This document shows positions 17,783 through 26,046 of a stretch of 64,000 nucleotides of DNA, piece by piece. This DNA is from Streptosporangium sp. NBC_01756 (GTDB taxonomy: Bacteria; Actinomycetota; Actinomycetes; Streptosporangiales; Streptosporangiaceae). The translations under genes and the position numbers were made by a program. Under the pieces are notes generated by a model. That model saw only the letters and a program-made list of their open reading frames with translations, was not told the origin of the DNA and made no database searches. Position 1 is the first letter of the stretch; each line of letters starts with the position of its first letter. The stretch lies in assembly GCF_035917975.1 (NCBI RefSeq), contig NZ_CP109130.1:6448001-6512000 (forward strand). The letters are read 5' to 3'.

Positions 17783-19020
17783 AAGAGCGTCACGCTCGCG
17801 CCGCCCGTCTCGGAGGCGCTCAGGGAGAGGGAACCGCCCGACGACTCCGCCGTACGGCGGGCGATGTCGAGACCGAGCCCGGTGGATCCGGCGCCGCTCT
17901 CCCCACGCTCCAGCAGGGCGGGCGTGGGGAAGCCGGGCCCGGAGTCGGCCACGGTCAGCAGTGCGCCGCCGCGGGCGGGCTCCAGCCGTACGGCGAAGGA
18001 GACCCCCTCGGGAGTGTGCGCGAAGACGTTGCCGAGCAGCGCGTCCACGCAGGCCGCGAGATCACCCGCGGCGACCCCGACCCGCAGCGGGCCGGAGGCC
18101 AGCTGGAGCGTGAAACGGCGGGACTGGTCCTCGGCGAGCACCGACCAGAAGGCGACCCGGGCCTCGGTCACCGCCGCCGCGTCACAGCGGTCCTGATCCT
18201 GCGTCCGCCGCCTGGCTTCGATGATCACCGAGGTGACGGCCCGTTCCAGGGCGTCCACCCGGGCCTCGATCCGGGCGGCCTCCTCGGGGTCGCCCAGGGA
18301 CTCGGCCTCCAGCCGCAACCCGGTCAGCGGGGTGCGCAGCCGGTGGGACAGGTCGGCCGCGTTCTCCCGCTCCTCGGCGAGCAAGCCGGTGATGCGCTCG
18401 GCGAGATGGTTCAGCGCGAGTCCGACCGCGTGGACCTCCGGGGGACCATCCGGCACGGTCCTCGCGGACAGGTCGCCGGCGGCAAGCCGGTGCGACACCC
18501 GGGCCAGCGAGGAGACCGGCCGGATCACCGCACGGGCGAGCCGGTCGGCGACGCCGATCCCCAGCCCGATCAGGGCGAGGCCGAGAGCCGCCAGTCCGGC
18601 CCACACCCGGGGCACGCCTTCGGCCAGGTCGGCGTCGGCGAGGTAGACCCGGACCACGGCCGTGCCGCCGGGCGCTCCCTGGACCGCGACCAGGATCTCC
18701 CGTCCATCGGGGACCGCCGCGGTGACGCTGCGGCCCCGGGCGGCGAGCTCGACGGCGGCGGACCGCGGGGCAGGCGCACCGATCATCCGGCCGTCTGGGA
18801 GGAAGACCGTCACCGGGTGCGCCGCCCGCTCGGCGGTGAGCCGCAGGGCCTCGGTGCCGACGGTGCCCACCGCCACCGCGACCGAGTCGGCCTCGCTCCC
18901 CGCCCGGCTCACCGCTCCGCTTTCGGCCACCGTACGGACCAGCAGCGCGAGCGGGACCAGCAGGGCGATCAGGACCAGGGAGGTGGTCGCCGCCACCAGC
19001 AGGGCCAGCCAGCGCCTCAT
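17767..19020 (-). CDS. two-component sensor histidine kinase
   Basis: A 417-residue membrane kinase. One transmembrane helix is at residues 8-30, an extracellular sensor of about 105 residues follows, and a second helix is near 138-158. Then come a HAMP domain (to about 210), the dimerisation helix with the phospho-acceptor His226 in DLSHRLRTPLTGL, and the ATPase domain with DSGPGFP and STGLGLDIARR. Its start overlaps the stop of the response-regulator gene by 4 bases, so the two are translationally coupled. The signal is unknown; the downstream PepSY gene suggests cell-envelope or peptide stress. Confidence 0.94.
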   Translation of the reverse strand: MRRWLALLVAATTSLVLIALLVPLALLVRTVAESGAVSRAGSEADSVAVAVGTVGTEALRLTAERAAHPVTVFLPDGRMIGAPAPRSAAVELAARGRSVTAAVPDGREILVAVQGAPGGTAVVRVYLADADLAEGVPRVWAGLAALGLALIGLGIGVADRLARAVIRPVSSLARVSHRLAAGDLSARTVPDGPPEVHAVGLALNHLAERITGLLAEERENAADLSHRLRTPLTGLRLEAESLGDPEEAARIEARVDALERAVTSVIIEARRRTQDQDRCDAAAVTEARVAFWSVLAEDQSRRFTLQLASGPLRVGVAAGDLAACVDALLGNVFAHTPEGVSFAVRLEPARGGALLTVADSGPGFPTPALLERGESGAGSTGLGLDIARRTAESSGGSLSLSASETGGASVTLFLAEA

Positions 19021-19697
19021 GCCGGAGCGGCCAGTCGCACCCCGACACCGCGCACGGTCTGCAGGTAGCGGGGTTCCGCGGAGGTCTCACCCAGCTTGCG
19101 GCGGAGCCAGGAGAGGTGGACGTCCACCGTCTTGTCCGCTCCGCCGTACGGGATCTGCCAGACATGGGTGAGCAGCTCACGCTTGGTGATCACCTCACCC
19201 GGCCGCGCGGCCAGGTAGTGGAGCAGCTCGAACTCCTTGGGGCTGAGGTCCAGCACCGCGCCGTCCAGGGTGGCCTCCCGGGTGCGCGGGTCCACCCGCA
19301 GACCCCCGACCGTCACCGAGCTGTCGGCACGGCTCTCGCCGGTCCGCCGGAGCACCGCCCGGATCCGGGCGTCGAGCTGGGCGGCGCTGAACGGTTTGAC
19401 CACGTAGTCGTCGGCTCCCGCATCCAGCAGCCTGACCATCTCCGCATCGCCGTCCCTCGCCGTCGCCACGATCACCGGGATCCGGCTCACCGCGCGGAGC
19501 ATGCGCAGCAGGTCGAGCCCGTCGAGATCGGGCAGGCCGAGGTCGAGCACGACGAGGTCGGGACGTTCCTCGACCGCCAGCCGGAGACCGTCGAGGGCGG
19601 CGGAGGCGGATGACACGGCGTGGCCCCGGTCACGCAGGCCCCGGGTCAGCGAGGTGCGGATCGCGGCGTCGTCTTCGATGAGCAGCACATTGGACAT
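19017..19697 (-). CDS. OmpR-family response regulator
   Basis: A 226-residue regulator. The receiver domain has the acidic pair ED at 8-9 and the phospho-acceptor Asp52 in VVLDLGLPD, with the conserved Lys in DDYVVKPFSAAQL. The C-terminal winged helix includes LSPKEFELLHYLAARPGEV and KTVDVHLSWLRRKLG. The ATG at 19697 is clear. It leads the kinase gene with a 4-base overlap. Operator-like repeats at 19751-19768 lie between it and the divergent secreted-protein gene, which suggests autoregulation. Confidence 0.95.
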   Translation of the reverse strand: MSNVLLIEDDAAIRTSLTRGLRDRGHAVSSASAALDGLRLAVEERPDLVVLDLGLPDLDGLDLLRMLRAVSRIPVIVATARDGDAEMVRLLDAGADDYVVKPFSAAQLDARIRAVLRRTGESRADSSVTVGGLRVDPRTREATLDGAVLDLSPKEFELLHYLAARPGEVITKRELLTHVWQIPYGGADKTVDVHLSWLRRKLGETSAEPRYLQTVRGVGVRLAAPA

Positions 19698-19750
19698 TTG
19701 CCGCTACGTTAGCCCGGCTGAGACCTGCGGCATAAGTTCGTTATCGAGGC

Positions 19751-19768
19751 CTTAACCGGGTCTTAGCG
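19751..19768. promoter_or_regulatory. direct-repeat operator between the regulator gene and a divergent gene
   Basis: CTTAACC-GGGT-CTTAGCG has the same 11-base period and second heptamer as the site before the PepSY gene. On the reverse strand a GATAAC box follows a few bases downstream and could be the -10 of the response-regulator gene. The site could also serve the secreted-protein gene at 19791. Confidence 0.55.
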
Positions 19769-19790
19769 TCCGGAGTGCGAAAGTGGACGC

Positions 19791-20282
19791 GTGCGCCGAC
19801 CCCTCCCTCTCGCCATGGCCGGATGGCTGATCACCGGATCTCTCGCGACCGGAGCGGGGGTCGCGGTGATCAACCTGCTGGGCGAGCCGCTCACGTCCGC
19901 CGCGCACCGCCCCCTCTCCTCCGCCGAGATCGGTGAGGCGCTCGCCCGCACCACCCCGGCGGCGGTGCGCCACCCGACGTCCACCCCCCGTCCGGCGTCC
20001 ACGCCCACCGCCTCTCCGGCCGCAGAGGACGCAGAGGACGCAGAGGACGCAGAGGACCGGAGCCGGTTGATCGGCACCGAAGGCGGGACCGTGATCGCCT
20101 GGTGCGAAGCAGGGCTGGTGGCTCTGCGATCCTGGAGCCCCGGAGAGGGCTTCCAGGTCAAGAGCGTCGACCGAGGGCCGGACGAGCGCGCCCGTGTCGA
20201 GTTCGAGTCGGATGAGACCAAGGTCAAGGTCGAGGTGCGCTGCTCGCCGTCCGGCTCCCCGATCCACACGGTCGACGACTGA
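19791..20282 (+). CDS. secreted protein of unknown function
   Basis: A 163-residue protein. The N-terminus (RRPLPLAMAGWLITGSLATG) is a signal peptide or anchor. A Thr/Pro/Ala linker contains four AED repeats. The C-terminal 65 residues (GTVIAWCEAGLVALRSWSPG) carry two cysteines and a compact beta-rich pattern. I do not recognise the family; similar small proteins are found next to actinobacterial two-component systems. The GTG at 19791 lies 22 bases after the direct-repeat operator, so it may belong to the same regulon. Confidence 0.7.
   Translation: MRRPLPLAMAGWLITGSLATGAGVAVINLLGEPLTSAAHRPLSSAEIGEALARTTPAAVRHPTSTPRPASTPTASPAAEDAEDAEDAEDRSRLIGTEGGTVIAWCEAGLVALRSWSPGEGFQVKSVDRGPDERARVEFESDETKVKVEVRCSPSGSPIHTVDD
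20022..20057 (+). repeat. four tandem 9-base repeats (GCAGAGGAC)
   Basis: Four perfect in-frame copies encode AED-AED-AED-AED in the linker of the secreted protein. A tract like this is prone to slippage by whole units, which would change linker length without breaking the frame. Confidence 0.85.
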
Positions 20283-20285
20283 CAG

Positions 20286-20320
20286 CATTGACATCCCCCT
20301 CCCCGAAGGGCGGGGATTCC
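20286..20320. repeat. hairpin resembling an IS200/IS605-type end; also a terminator
   Basis: CATTGACATCCCCCTCCCCG followed by AAGGGCGGGGATTCCCAGC forms a stem with ATCCCC/GGGGAT arms. The wording closely resembles the conserved right-end hairpin of TnpB-carrying IS605/IS1341 elements in actinobacteria. No transposase gene is next to it, so it is either a solo remnant or simply the terminator between two convergent genes. Confidence 0.4.
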
Positions 20321-20358
20321 CAGCCTGCGGGACCGCGTGACGACGGGAGGCGACAGGG

Positions 20359-21291
20359 TCAGCGGACGCGGCCTCGGGGCTTCAGCCGGGTCGTCGGGAG
20401 GGCGGGGGCCGGCAGCGGGGCGTCTCCTGCGCCGCGGACGGTGCCGAAGGCCCCGCCCTCCGCCCACTCCTGCCGGAAGGCGACGATCTCGTCATGGTCG
20501 CGGCCGATGAAGTTCCACCACATCACGATCTCCTCCTCGAACGGCTCGCCGCCGAGCAGCAGCAGGCGTCCCTGCCCGGCCAACCGGAGATCCGGCCGTC
20601 CCGAGCCGAGATACAGCAGCGTCCCGCGGTCCAGCCGGGCACCGGCCACCTCGACATCGCCGGACAGCAGGAGGGCCGCGTGCTCGAAACCGGGATCCAG
20701 CGGCAGGACGGCGTCACCGGAGATCGTGACCTCGGCGCCGAGCAGCGGCGTGTAGGCGCGGGCCGGCGAGGTGACACCGCCCAGTGAGCCCATGATCACG
20801 GTGACCCGAGCGTCCCCTTCGGTCAGGACCGGCAGGTCGGCGTGGTGCTCGAAGTGCGGGGCCACCTGCCGGTCACCGTCCGGCAGGGCCACCCAGAGCT
20901 GCACTCCGTGCAGCAGTGCCTCAGCCGACTCCTCCGCGTGGGAGATGCCACGCCCGGCCGTCATCAGGTTGAGCTGGCCCGGCCGTACCTCCTGCCGGCT
21001 TCCGACGCTGTCGCGGTGCAGCACTTCCCCCGAGAGCAGCCAGGTGACCGTCTGCAGCCCGGTGTGCGGGTGCGGCGGCACCCGCATGGCGGCCGCCTCG
21101 GGGCCGTAGTCGTCGATGAAACACCATGCGCCGACCATCCGCCGCTCCCGGTTGGGCAGCGTGCGCGTGACCGTCATCGCCCGCGGCCCGCCCAGCGCCA
21201 CCGCGTGCCCGGTCAGCCGCTCGACGACCGGTCCGGGGGCGGGGGCGGCGGCGCACAGGGTCTCCTGCGGGGCTGTCTCCAGGTTGCTCAC
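20359..21291 (-). CDS. pirin family protein
   Basis: A 310-residue cupin of the pirin family. The N-terminal domain holds the metal-binding pattern MRVPPHPHTGLQTVTWLLSG and GQLNLMTAGRGISHAEES, followed by a second cupin-like domain and GGEPFEEEIVMWWNF. Family members bind iron and some act as quercetinases or redox co-regulators; the role here is unknown. It converges on the secreted-protein gene and seems to be a single-gene unit. Confidence 0.9.
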   Translation of the reverse strand: MSNLETAPQETLCAAAPAPGPVVERLTGHAVALGGPRAMTVTRTLPNRERRMVGAWCFIDDYGPEAAAMRVPPHPHTGLQTVTWLLSGEVLHRDSVGSRQEVRPGQLNLMTAGRGISHAEESAEALLHGVQLWVALPDGDRQVAPHFEHHADLPVLTEGDARVTVIMGSLGGVTSPARAYTPLLGAEVTISGDAVLPLDPGFEHAALLLSGDVEVAGARLDRGTLLYLGSGRPDLRLAGQGRLLLLGGEPFEEEIVMWWNFIGRDHDEIVAFRQEWAEGGAFGTVRGAGDAPLPAPALPTTRLKPRGRVR

Positions 21292-21643
21292 CCCCTGACT
21301 TTACGGTGCGCGCGGGACACGCCCGGCAGGCCGCCCGGCGGCACCCCGCGCCGCTCTCCGGCCGGGCTTCTCGTCGGCCGCATCCCCGCGCACCCAGGAG
21401 TTCGCAGGTCTTCGGGACGAAGATCAGGTCTTCCCGCATGCCCGGCCCTCTTCCGACAGGGGCAGGCGGCATGGGAACGTCCCGGCTGGAACACGCCCTC
21501 GCTCCGCTCGCGTCGCGCACCGTGGATCGGAGGCACCGATCCTCCCCAGCCGTCAGGGTATGGACGGACTTTTCCTGCGCCGAGCCCGGTGGGCGTGCGG
21601 TACTAGGATCCGCCCTCTATAAAGAGGGAGTAAAGGAGAAAAG
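21292..21643. other. 352-base intergenic region with promoters
   Basis: The region lies between divergent genes (pirin leftward, SPFH rightward). GGATCGG-AGGCA-CCGATCC (21524-21542) is a perfect 7-bp hairpin. A TATAAA at about 21617 lies shortly before the SPFH gene, and AAGGAGAAAAG is its strong ribosome-binding site. Short frames here have no support as genes. Confidence 0.5.
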
Positions 21644-22573
21644 ATGAACGCACAGAAGGCCGGCGCGAGACGGCCGCTGGTGAGGTGGTTCCTGCTGGCG
21701 GTCGCCGCGGTGGTGGTGCTCGGTTTGGTGCTCAGCGGCTGCTCCCGGGTCAGCACCCAGCCCGACGAGATGGTCCTGCACTACGCGGGAGGCACCTTCG
21801 AGGCCATCAAGTTCGAGAGGTGCATCAACCCCTCCAGCGGTGCCACGATCCTCGGTCCCGGTGACACGTCCTACTCCTATCCGTTCGGCCAGCGGACCTT
21901 CGACTTCTCCGGGGTCGAGGACGCCGAGTCCAAGCCGTTGTCCGTCGTGTCGAAGGACAACGTCGAGATGACGGTGTCCGGGGTGGCGACGTTCACGCTG
22001 AACACCGACTGCAAGACGCTCCAGTACTTCCACGAGAAGATCGGGCTGAAGTTCCGCGCCTACTACGAGGACGGCGAGTCCGCGGGATGGCGGCGGATGC
22101 TCAACACCTACATGCGGCTGCCGCTGGACCGGGCCATGGACGCCGCGTCGCAGGAGTTCGAGTGGCGGGGGCTGTTCAACGACCCGAAGGTGAAGCAGGA
22201 GTGGGAGACGCGGGTCGGAGTGCTCGCCCGGCAGTTCATCAAGGAGACGGCCGGGGCCGACTATTTCTGCAACCAGAACTACACCGGCAGCGGTGAGTGC
22301 GGCGACATCTCCCTGACCATCCAGAAGCCCGAGCCGCCGGATGAGCTGGTGAGCGCCCTCGCCTCCGAGCAGGCCGCGAAGGCCGAGAACGTGGCCCAGG
22401 CCCAGCGCAACGCCAAGGTCCGCACCGAGATCGAGTCCATCAAGGACCTCGTCAAGGTCCTCGGTCCGCAGGGCGCCGTGCTCTGGCAGGCCATCCAGAA
22501 GGGCCAGGTCTCGGTGGTCCCGGTGCCTCAGGGCAGCAACCTCAACATCACCCCGCAGTCCCCGACCCGCTAG
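21644..22573 (+). CDS. SPFH/band 7-like lipoprotein
   Basis: A 309-residue protein. A positively charged N-terminus and hydrophobic helix end in VLSGC (Cys33), a lipobox. The following 180 residues contain VVSKDNVEMTVSGVATFTLN, typical of the SPFH (stomatin/prohibitin) domain. Residues 230-280 form an Ala/Gln/Lys/Glu-rich coiled coil (ASEQAAKAENVAQAQRNAKV). SPFH proteins build membrane scaffolds. Here a lipobox replaces the usual plain membrane anchor, which would place the domain outside the cell. AAGGAG six bases before the ATG sets the start. Partners are unknown. Confidence 0.8.
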   Translation: MNAQKAGARRPLVRWFLLAVAAVVVLGLVLSGCSRVSTQPDEMVLHYAGGTFEAIKFERCINPSSGATILGPGDTSYSYPFGQRTFDFSGVEDAESKPLSVVSKDNVEMTVSGVATFTLNTDCKTLQYFHEKIGLKFRAYYEDGESAGWRRMLNTYMRLPLDRAMDAASQEFEWRGLFNDPKVKQEWETRVGVLARQFIKETAGADYFCNQNYTGSGECGDISLTIQKPEPPDELVSALASEQAAKAENVAQAQRNAKVRTEIESIKDLVKVLGPQGAVLWQAIQKGQVSVVPVPQGSNLNITPQSPTR

Positions 22574-22642
22574 CCGTACGGCCGGCGTCACCCATCCGAA
22601 ACGTCACCCCGCAGGCCCGACCCGTTGGCCGTACGGCCGACA

Positions 22643-23491
22643 TCATCCATCCGAGGAGGGCCGTACGGGATCCCCGTCCGGCCCGTCCCACGACCGGACG
22701 GGGGGCGCCGGCGGCCGGTCCCGCACACTCCCGTTCACCAGACCGGCAGGACTGGGGCCCAGTTCGGCTCCGAAGTCACGCGCGATCCTCCGCATGCCGT
22801 CGGCGAGCTTCTCCCGGTCGAGCGCGTCGATCCGTTCGGCCGGGCCGGACACCGACATCGCGGCGACCATCCGCGCCCCGTCGTGCACCCCTACAGCCAG
22901 GCAGTGCACGCCGAACTCCTCCTCGCCCAGGTCCATCGCATATCCCCGCATCCGCACCCGCTCAAGTTCGGTGAGCATGGCGGGCAGGTCGGTGATCGTG
23001 TTCTCGGTCCGCCGGGGCATGCCGGTCCGCATCACCAGCGAGGACACCTCCGCGTCCGCCCGGTCGGCCATCAGCACCTTCCCCACCGCGGTGCTGTGCG
23101 GCAGCACCCGCCTGCCGACCTCGGCGAACATCCGCAGCCGCCGGGGCGAGGGCACCTGGGCGACATAAATCACGAAGTCGCCCTCCAACACCGCCAGATT
23201 GGCCGTCTCACCGGACAGCTCCACCATCCGCGTCAGGTACGGCTGCGCCCAGGTGCCCACCATCCGCTCGGCGACCCCGCCGAGCCGTACCAGCGCGCCG
23301 CCCAGCGCGTAACGGCGGTCGGACTCCTGGCGGACGTACCCCCGGTCGAGCAGGGCGCGCAGCAGCCGGTGGATCGTCCCGTACGGCAGGCCGGTCCTGG
23401 CCGCGATCTCCGAGAGTCCGGCCTCCCCGCCCCGTTCGGCCAGCGCCTCCAGTACGTCCAGCGCCCGGTCGACCGACTGGACCCCACTCAT
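22643..23491 (-). CDS. IclR family transcriptional regulator
   Basis: A 282-residue repressor or activator. The N-terminal winged helix includes VDRALDVLEALAERGG and GLPYGTIHRLLRALLDRGYV; the C-terminal effector domain includes LPHSTAVGKVLMADR and CLAVGVHDGARMVAAMSVSG. Its start overlaps the stop of glcF by 4 bases, so it is the last gene of the glycolate operon. IclR-family members often sense glyoxylate or related acids. The palindromes before aceB (29254-29289) fit the IclR pattern and are the best candidate target. Confidence 0.92.
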   Translation of the reverse strand: MSGVQSVDRALDVLEALAERGGEAGLSEIAARTGLPYGTIHRLLRALLDRGYVRQESDRRYALGGALVRLGGVAERMVGTWAQPYLTRMVELSGETANLAVLEGDFVIYVAQVPSPRRLRMFAEVGRRVLPHSTAVGKVLMADRADAEVSSLVMRTGMPRRTENTITDLPAMLTELERVRMRGYAMDLGEEEFGVHCLAVGVHDGARMVAAMSVSGPAERIDALDREKLADGMRRIARDFGAELGPSPAGLVNGSVRDRPPAPPVRSWDGPDGDPVRPSSDG

Positions 23492-24726
23492 ACGACCCTC
23501 CGCAGGCCCCGCAGGGAGGCGTCCAGAACCTGGGCGAGGTGCGCGACGGGGAGCGCCTCGGCGCCCCGGCGGCGGATGGCCGAGGTGATCTGCATGGTGC
23601 AGCCGGGGTTGGCCGAGACCAGGAGGTCGGCACCGGTGGCCAGCACCCGTTCCGCCTTTCGGTCCCCGAGTTCACGGGCGGCCTCGGGCTGGAACAGGTT
23701 GTAGGTTCCCGCGGAACCGCAGCAGATGGCCGACTCGGCGATCTCTCTCACCGCCAGCTCGGGGATGGCGGCGAGCAGGTGACGGGGCTGGGACCGGATC
23801 CCCTGCGCATGGGCCAGGTGGCAGGCGTCGTGGTAGGCCACCGTGAGCGGCAGCGGATGCCGAACGGCCGCCGGGCCGAGTTCGGCGAGATACTCCGCCA
23901 GGTCGACGGTCCTGATCGCTCGTGCCCGGTCGGCCCACTCGCCCTTGAGGATCTCCGCGTACTCCTTCATGGTCGACCCGCACCCCGCCGCGTTGACCAC
24001 CACCGTGTCCACACCCGCCCGCTCGAAGGTGGCGATCGTCCGCCGGGCGAACCGCTCGGCCTGCCCCTGCTGCCCGGAGTGCAGCGAGAGCGCGCCGCAG
24101 CAGCCCTGCGAGGGCGGGATCACCACCTCGCACCCCTCCATCGCGAGCACCCGGGCGGTGGCGGCGTTGACCTGCGGGAAGAACTCGCCCTGCACGCATC
24201 CGGTGAGCATCCCGACGGTGGCCCGGTGCCTGCCTCTCGCAGTGACCCGGTGCGGCAGCCGCACCCGCGCCGAGACCGGGGGAGCGAGGTCGGCCATCGC
24301 CGCCATCGACGGGTTGATCCGCTCCAACCTCGGTGCGATCCTCCGGCGCAGCCCACCGCTGAGCCGCAACGGCAGCCGCATCGCCCGCAGCCGCCGGGGA
24401 TAGGGGAAGAGCTGGAAGACCACGGCCCGCAACGCCCGGTCGTCCGGCTCCCTCACGTGTTTCCGCTCCACCTCGGCCCGGGTCTGCTCGATCAGCCGGT
24501 CGTAGCGGACCCCGGAGGGACAGGCCGTCACGCAGGCCATGCATCCCAGGCACGCGTCGAAGTGCCCGGCCATCTCCGGAGTCAGCGCAGTGCCCTCGAC
24601 ATGCTGCTTCATCAGATGGATCCGGCCGCGTGGGGAGTCCATCTCCTCGCCCCACAGGACGTACGTCGGGCACGTCGGCAGGCAGAAACCGCAGTGCACG
24701 CAGTCATTGATCAGCTCGGGGTCCAT
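23488..24726 (-). CDS. glcF: glycolate oxidase iron-sulfur subunit
   Basis: A 412-residue subunit of glycolate oxidase that carries electrons from the flavin subunits to the membrane pool. Two 4Fe-4S motifs are visible: CVHCGFCLPTCP (Cys9, 12, 15, 19) and CLGCMACVTACP. Two CCG-type heterodisulphide-reductase domains follow, with SQGCCGALSLHSG and ESAICCGSAG. Its start directly abuts the glcE stop, and iclR overlaps its end. Confidence 0.93.
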   Translation of the reverse strand: MDPELINDCVHCGFCLPTCPTYVLWGEEMDSPRGRIHLMKQHVEGTALTPEMAGHFDACLGCMACVTACPSGVRYDRLIEQTRAEVERKHVREPDDRALRAVVFQLFPYPRRLRAMRLPLRLSGGLRRRIAPRLERINPSMAAMADLAPPVSARVRLPHRVTARGRHRATVGMLTGCVQGEFFPQVNAATARVLAMEGCEVVIPPSQGCCGALSLHSGQQGQAERFARRTIATFERAGVDTVVVNAAGCGSTMKEYAEILKGEWADRARAIRTVDLAEYLAELGPAAVRHPLPLTVAYHDACHLAHAQGIRSQPRHLLAAIPELAVREIAESAICCGSAGTYNLFQPEAARELGDRKAERVLATGADLLVSANPGCTMQITSAIRRRGAEALPVAHLAQVLDASLRGLRRVV

Positions 24727-26046
24727 TCAGATCCCTCCCACAGACCGGCCAGGAGACATCCTCCTGCCGGGGTCGAACCGTTCCTTGACCCGCCGCATCA
24801 GCGGCAGCGCGCCGACCGGACCCCAGCGGTCGAGCCGGCCGGTGATCTCCTGCGGAGCGGTGAGCACGGTCAGCCTGCCACCCAGGTCGCCGAGGTCGTC
24901 ACGGAGACGGGACACATACTCGGTGAGGGCCGCTCCGCTCAGGTCCGCGGGCAACGCGATCTGCAGGACCGCGGCCGCGACCGACCCGCGCACGTGCGCG
25001 GGCAGTCCCGCGGCCGCCACCGCCCGCAGCGCGCCGCCCACGCGGGACGGCGGGACGCGCAACTCCAGCAGCACGTCCTGGCCGGGAGGGACCCCCCACC
25101 AGCCGGGAGGTTCCGTCGTGGTCCTCGCCGTCCCGTACTCCTCCATCAGTGTCTGTACGGCCCCTGCCCGGGTGCCGGCCGCCGTCCCCTCGACCAGGAC
25201 GGACACCATGGGCCCGATCCGGGCGTCGGGCCAGTCGACCTCGATCGCGCTCGGCTCGACCTGGGACGCCGCGAGCCCGGCGACGAGCGCGCCGAGGCCC
25301 GGCGGGACGTTCGTCCGCGCGGCGGCGGGTGTGTCCGGACCCGGCATGAGGCCCGTCCGCCCGGCGGCTCCGGCCTCGGGCGGTGCGACGGTGATCCAGC
25401 GGCGGTCGTCCGGGACGGGGTGGAGGCGGAAGGTGGCCTCGGTGATGACGCCGAGCGTGCCGTAGGAGCCGGTGAACAGCTTGCCGAGGTCGTAGCCCGC
25501 GACGTTCTTGACGACCTTGCCGCCTGACCTGGCGGTCGTGCCGTCCGCCAGCACGACCGTGATGCCGATCAACAGGTCGCGGGCCGTGCCGTACCGGAAC
25601 CTGCGGGGGCCGGCGACCGCGGTGGCGAGCGTGCCGCCGACGGTGGCGCCGTCGACGGGGACATCGAGGGAGAGTTGCTGGCCCTCGGCGGCGAGGGTCT
25701 CGGCGAGGGCGTCCATGGTGACGCCCGCCTGGACACGGACGACCAGGTCGCCGGCGGCGTGTTCCAGCACCTGGTTCAGACAGCAGGTGTCGATCAGCAG
25801 GTCACAGCGCTCCGGCGGGTTGCCCCAGTGCAGCTTCGTACCGCCGCCGACCGGGGTCACGGCGAGATCGTGTCCGGCCGAGACCCGCATCAGCGCGGCG
25901 ACCTCGTCGGTCGTCTCCGGCAGCGCCACCCAGCGGGGCATGACTCCGGCCGCGTCGTCACCGGGGCCCGCCTCCCGGACCGTCACGCCCGTCTCGCGCA
26001 GCGCGTCCGTCGGAAACGCTCCGCCCATTTCGTACAGCGCGTCCAT
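24727..26046 (-). CDS. glcE: glycolate oxidase FAD-binding subunit
   Basis: A 439-residue FAD-binding oxidoreductase of the FAD_binding_4 family. The flavin-binding region reads LAVTPVGGGTKLHWG and LDVPVDGATVGGTLATAVAG; GGKVVKNVAGYDLGKLFTGS is the usual GlcE signature. Its start overlaps the glcD stop by one base (TGATG) and glcF follows at once. The three subunits together oxidise glycolate to glyoxylate. Confidence 0.93.
   Translation of the reverse strand: MDALYEMGGAFPTDALRETGVTVREAGPGDDAAGVMPRWVALPETTDEVAALMRVSAGHDLAVTPVGGGTKLHWGNPPERCDLLIDTCCLNQVLEHAAGDLVVRVQAGVTMDALAETLAAEGQQLSLDVPVDGATVGGTLATAVAGPRRFRYGTARDLLIGITVVLADGTTARSGGKVVKNVAGYDLGKLFTGSYGTLGVITEATFRLHPVPDDRRWITVAPPEAGAAGRTGLMPGPDTPAAARTNVPPGLGALVAGLAASQVEPSAIEVDWPDARIGPMVSVLVEGTAAGTRAGAVQTLMEEYGTARTTTEPPGWWGVPPGQDVLLELRVPPSRVGGALRAVAAAGLPAHVRGSVAAAVLQIALPADLSGAALTEYVSRLRDDLGDLGGRLTVLTAPQEITGRLDRWGPVGALPLMRRVKERFDPGRRMSPGRSVGGI

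Noticed and set aside
20022-20057. Tandem 9-mers considered as a CRISPR array
   Set aside because: The units are contiguous, in frame, without spacers and inside a gene.
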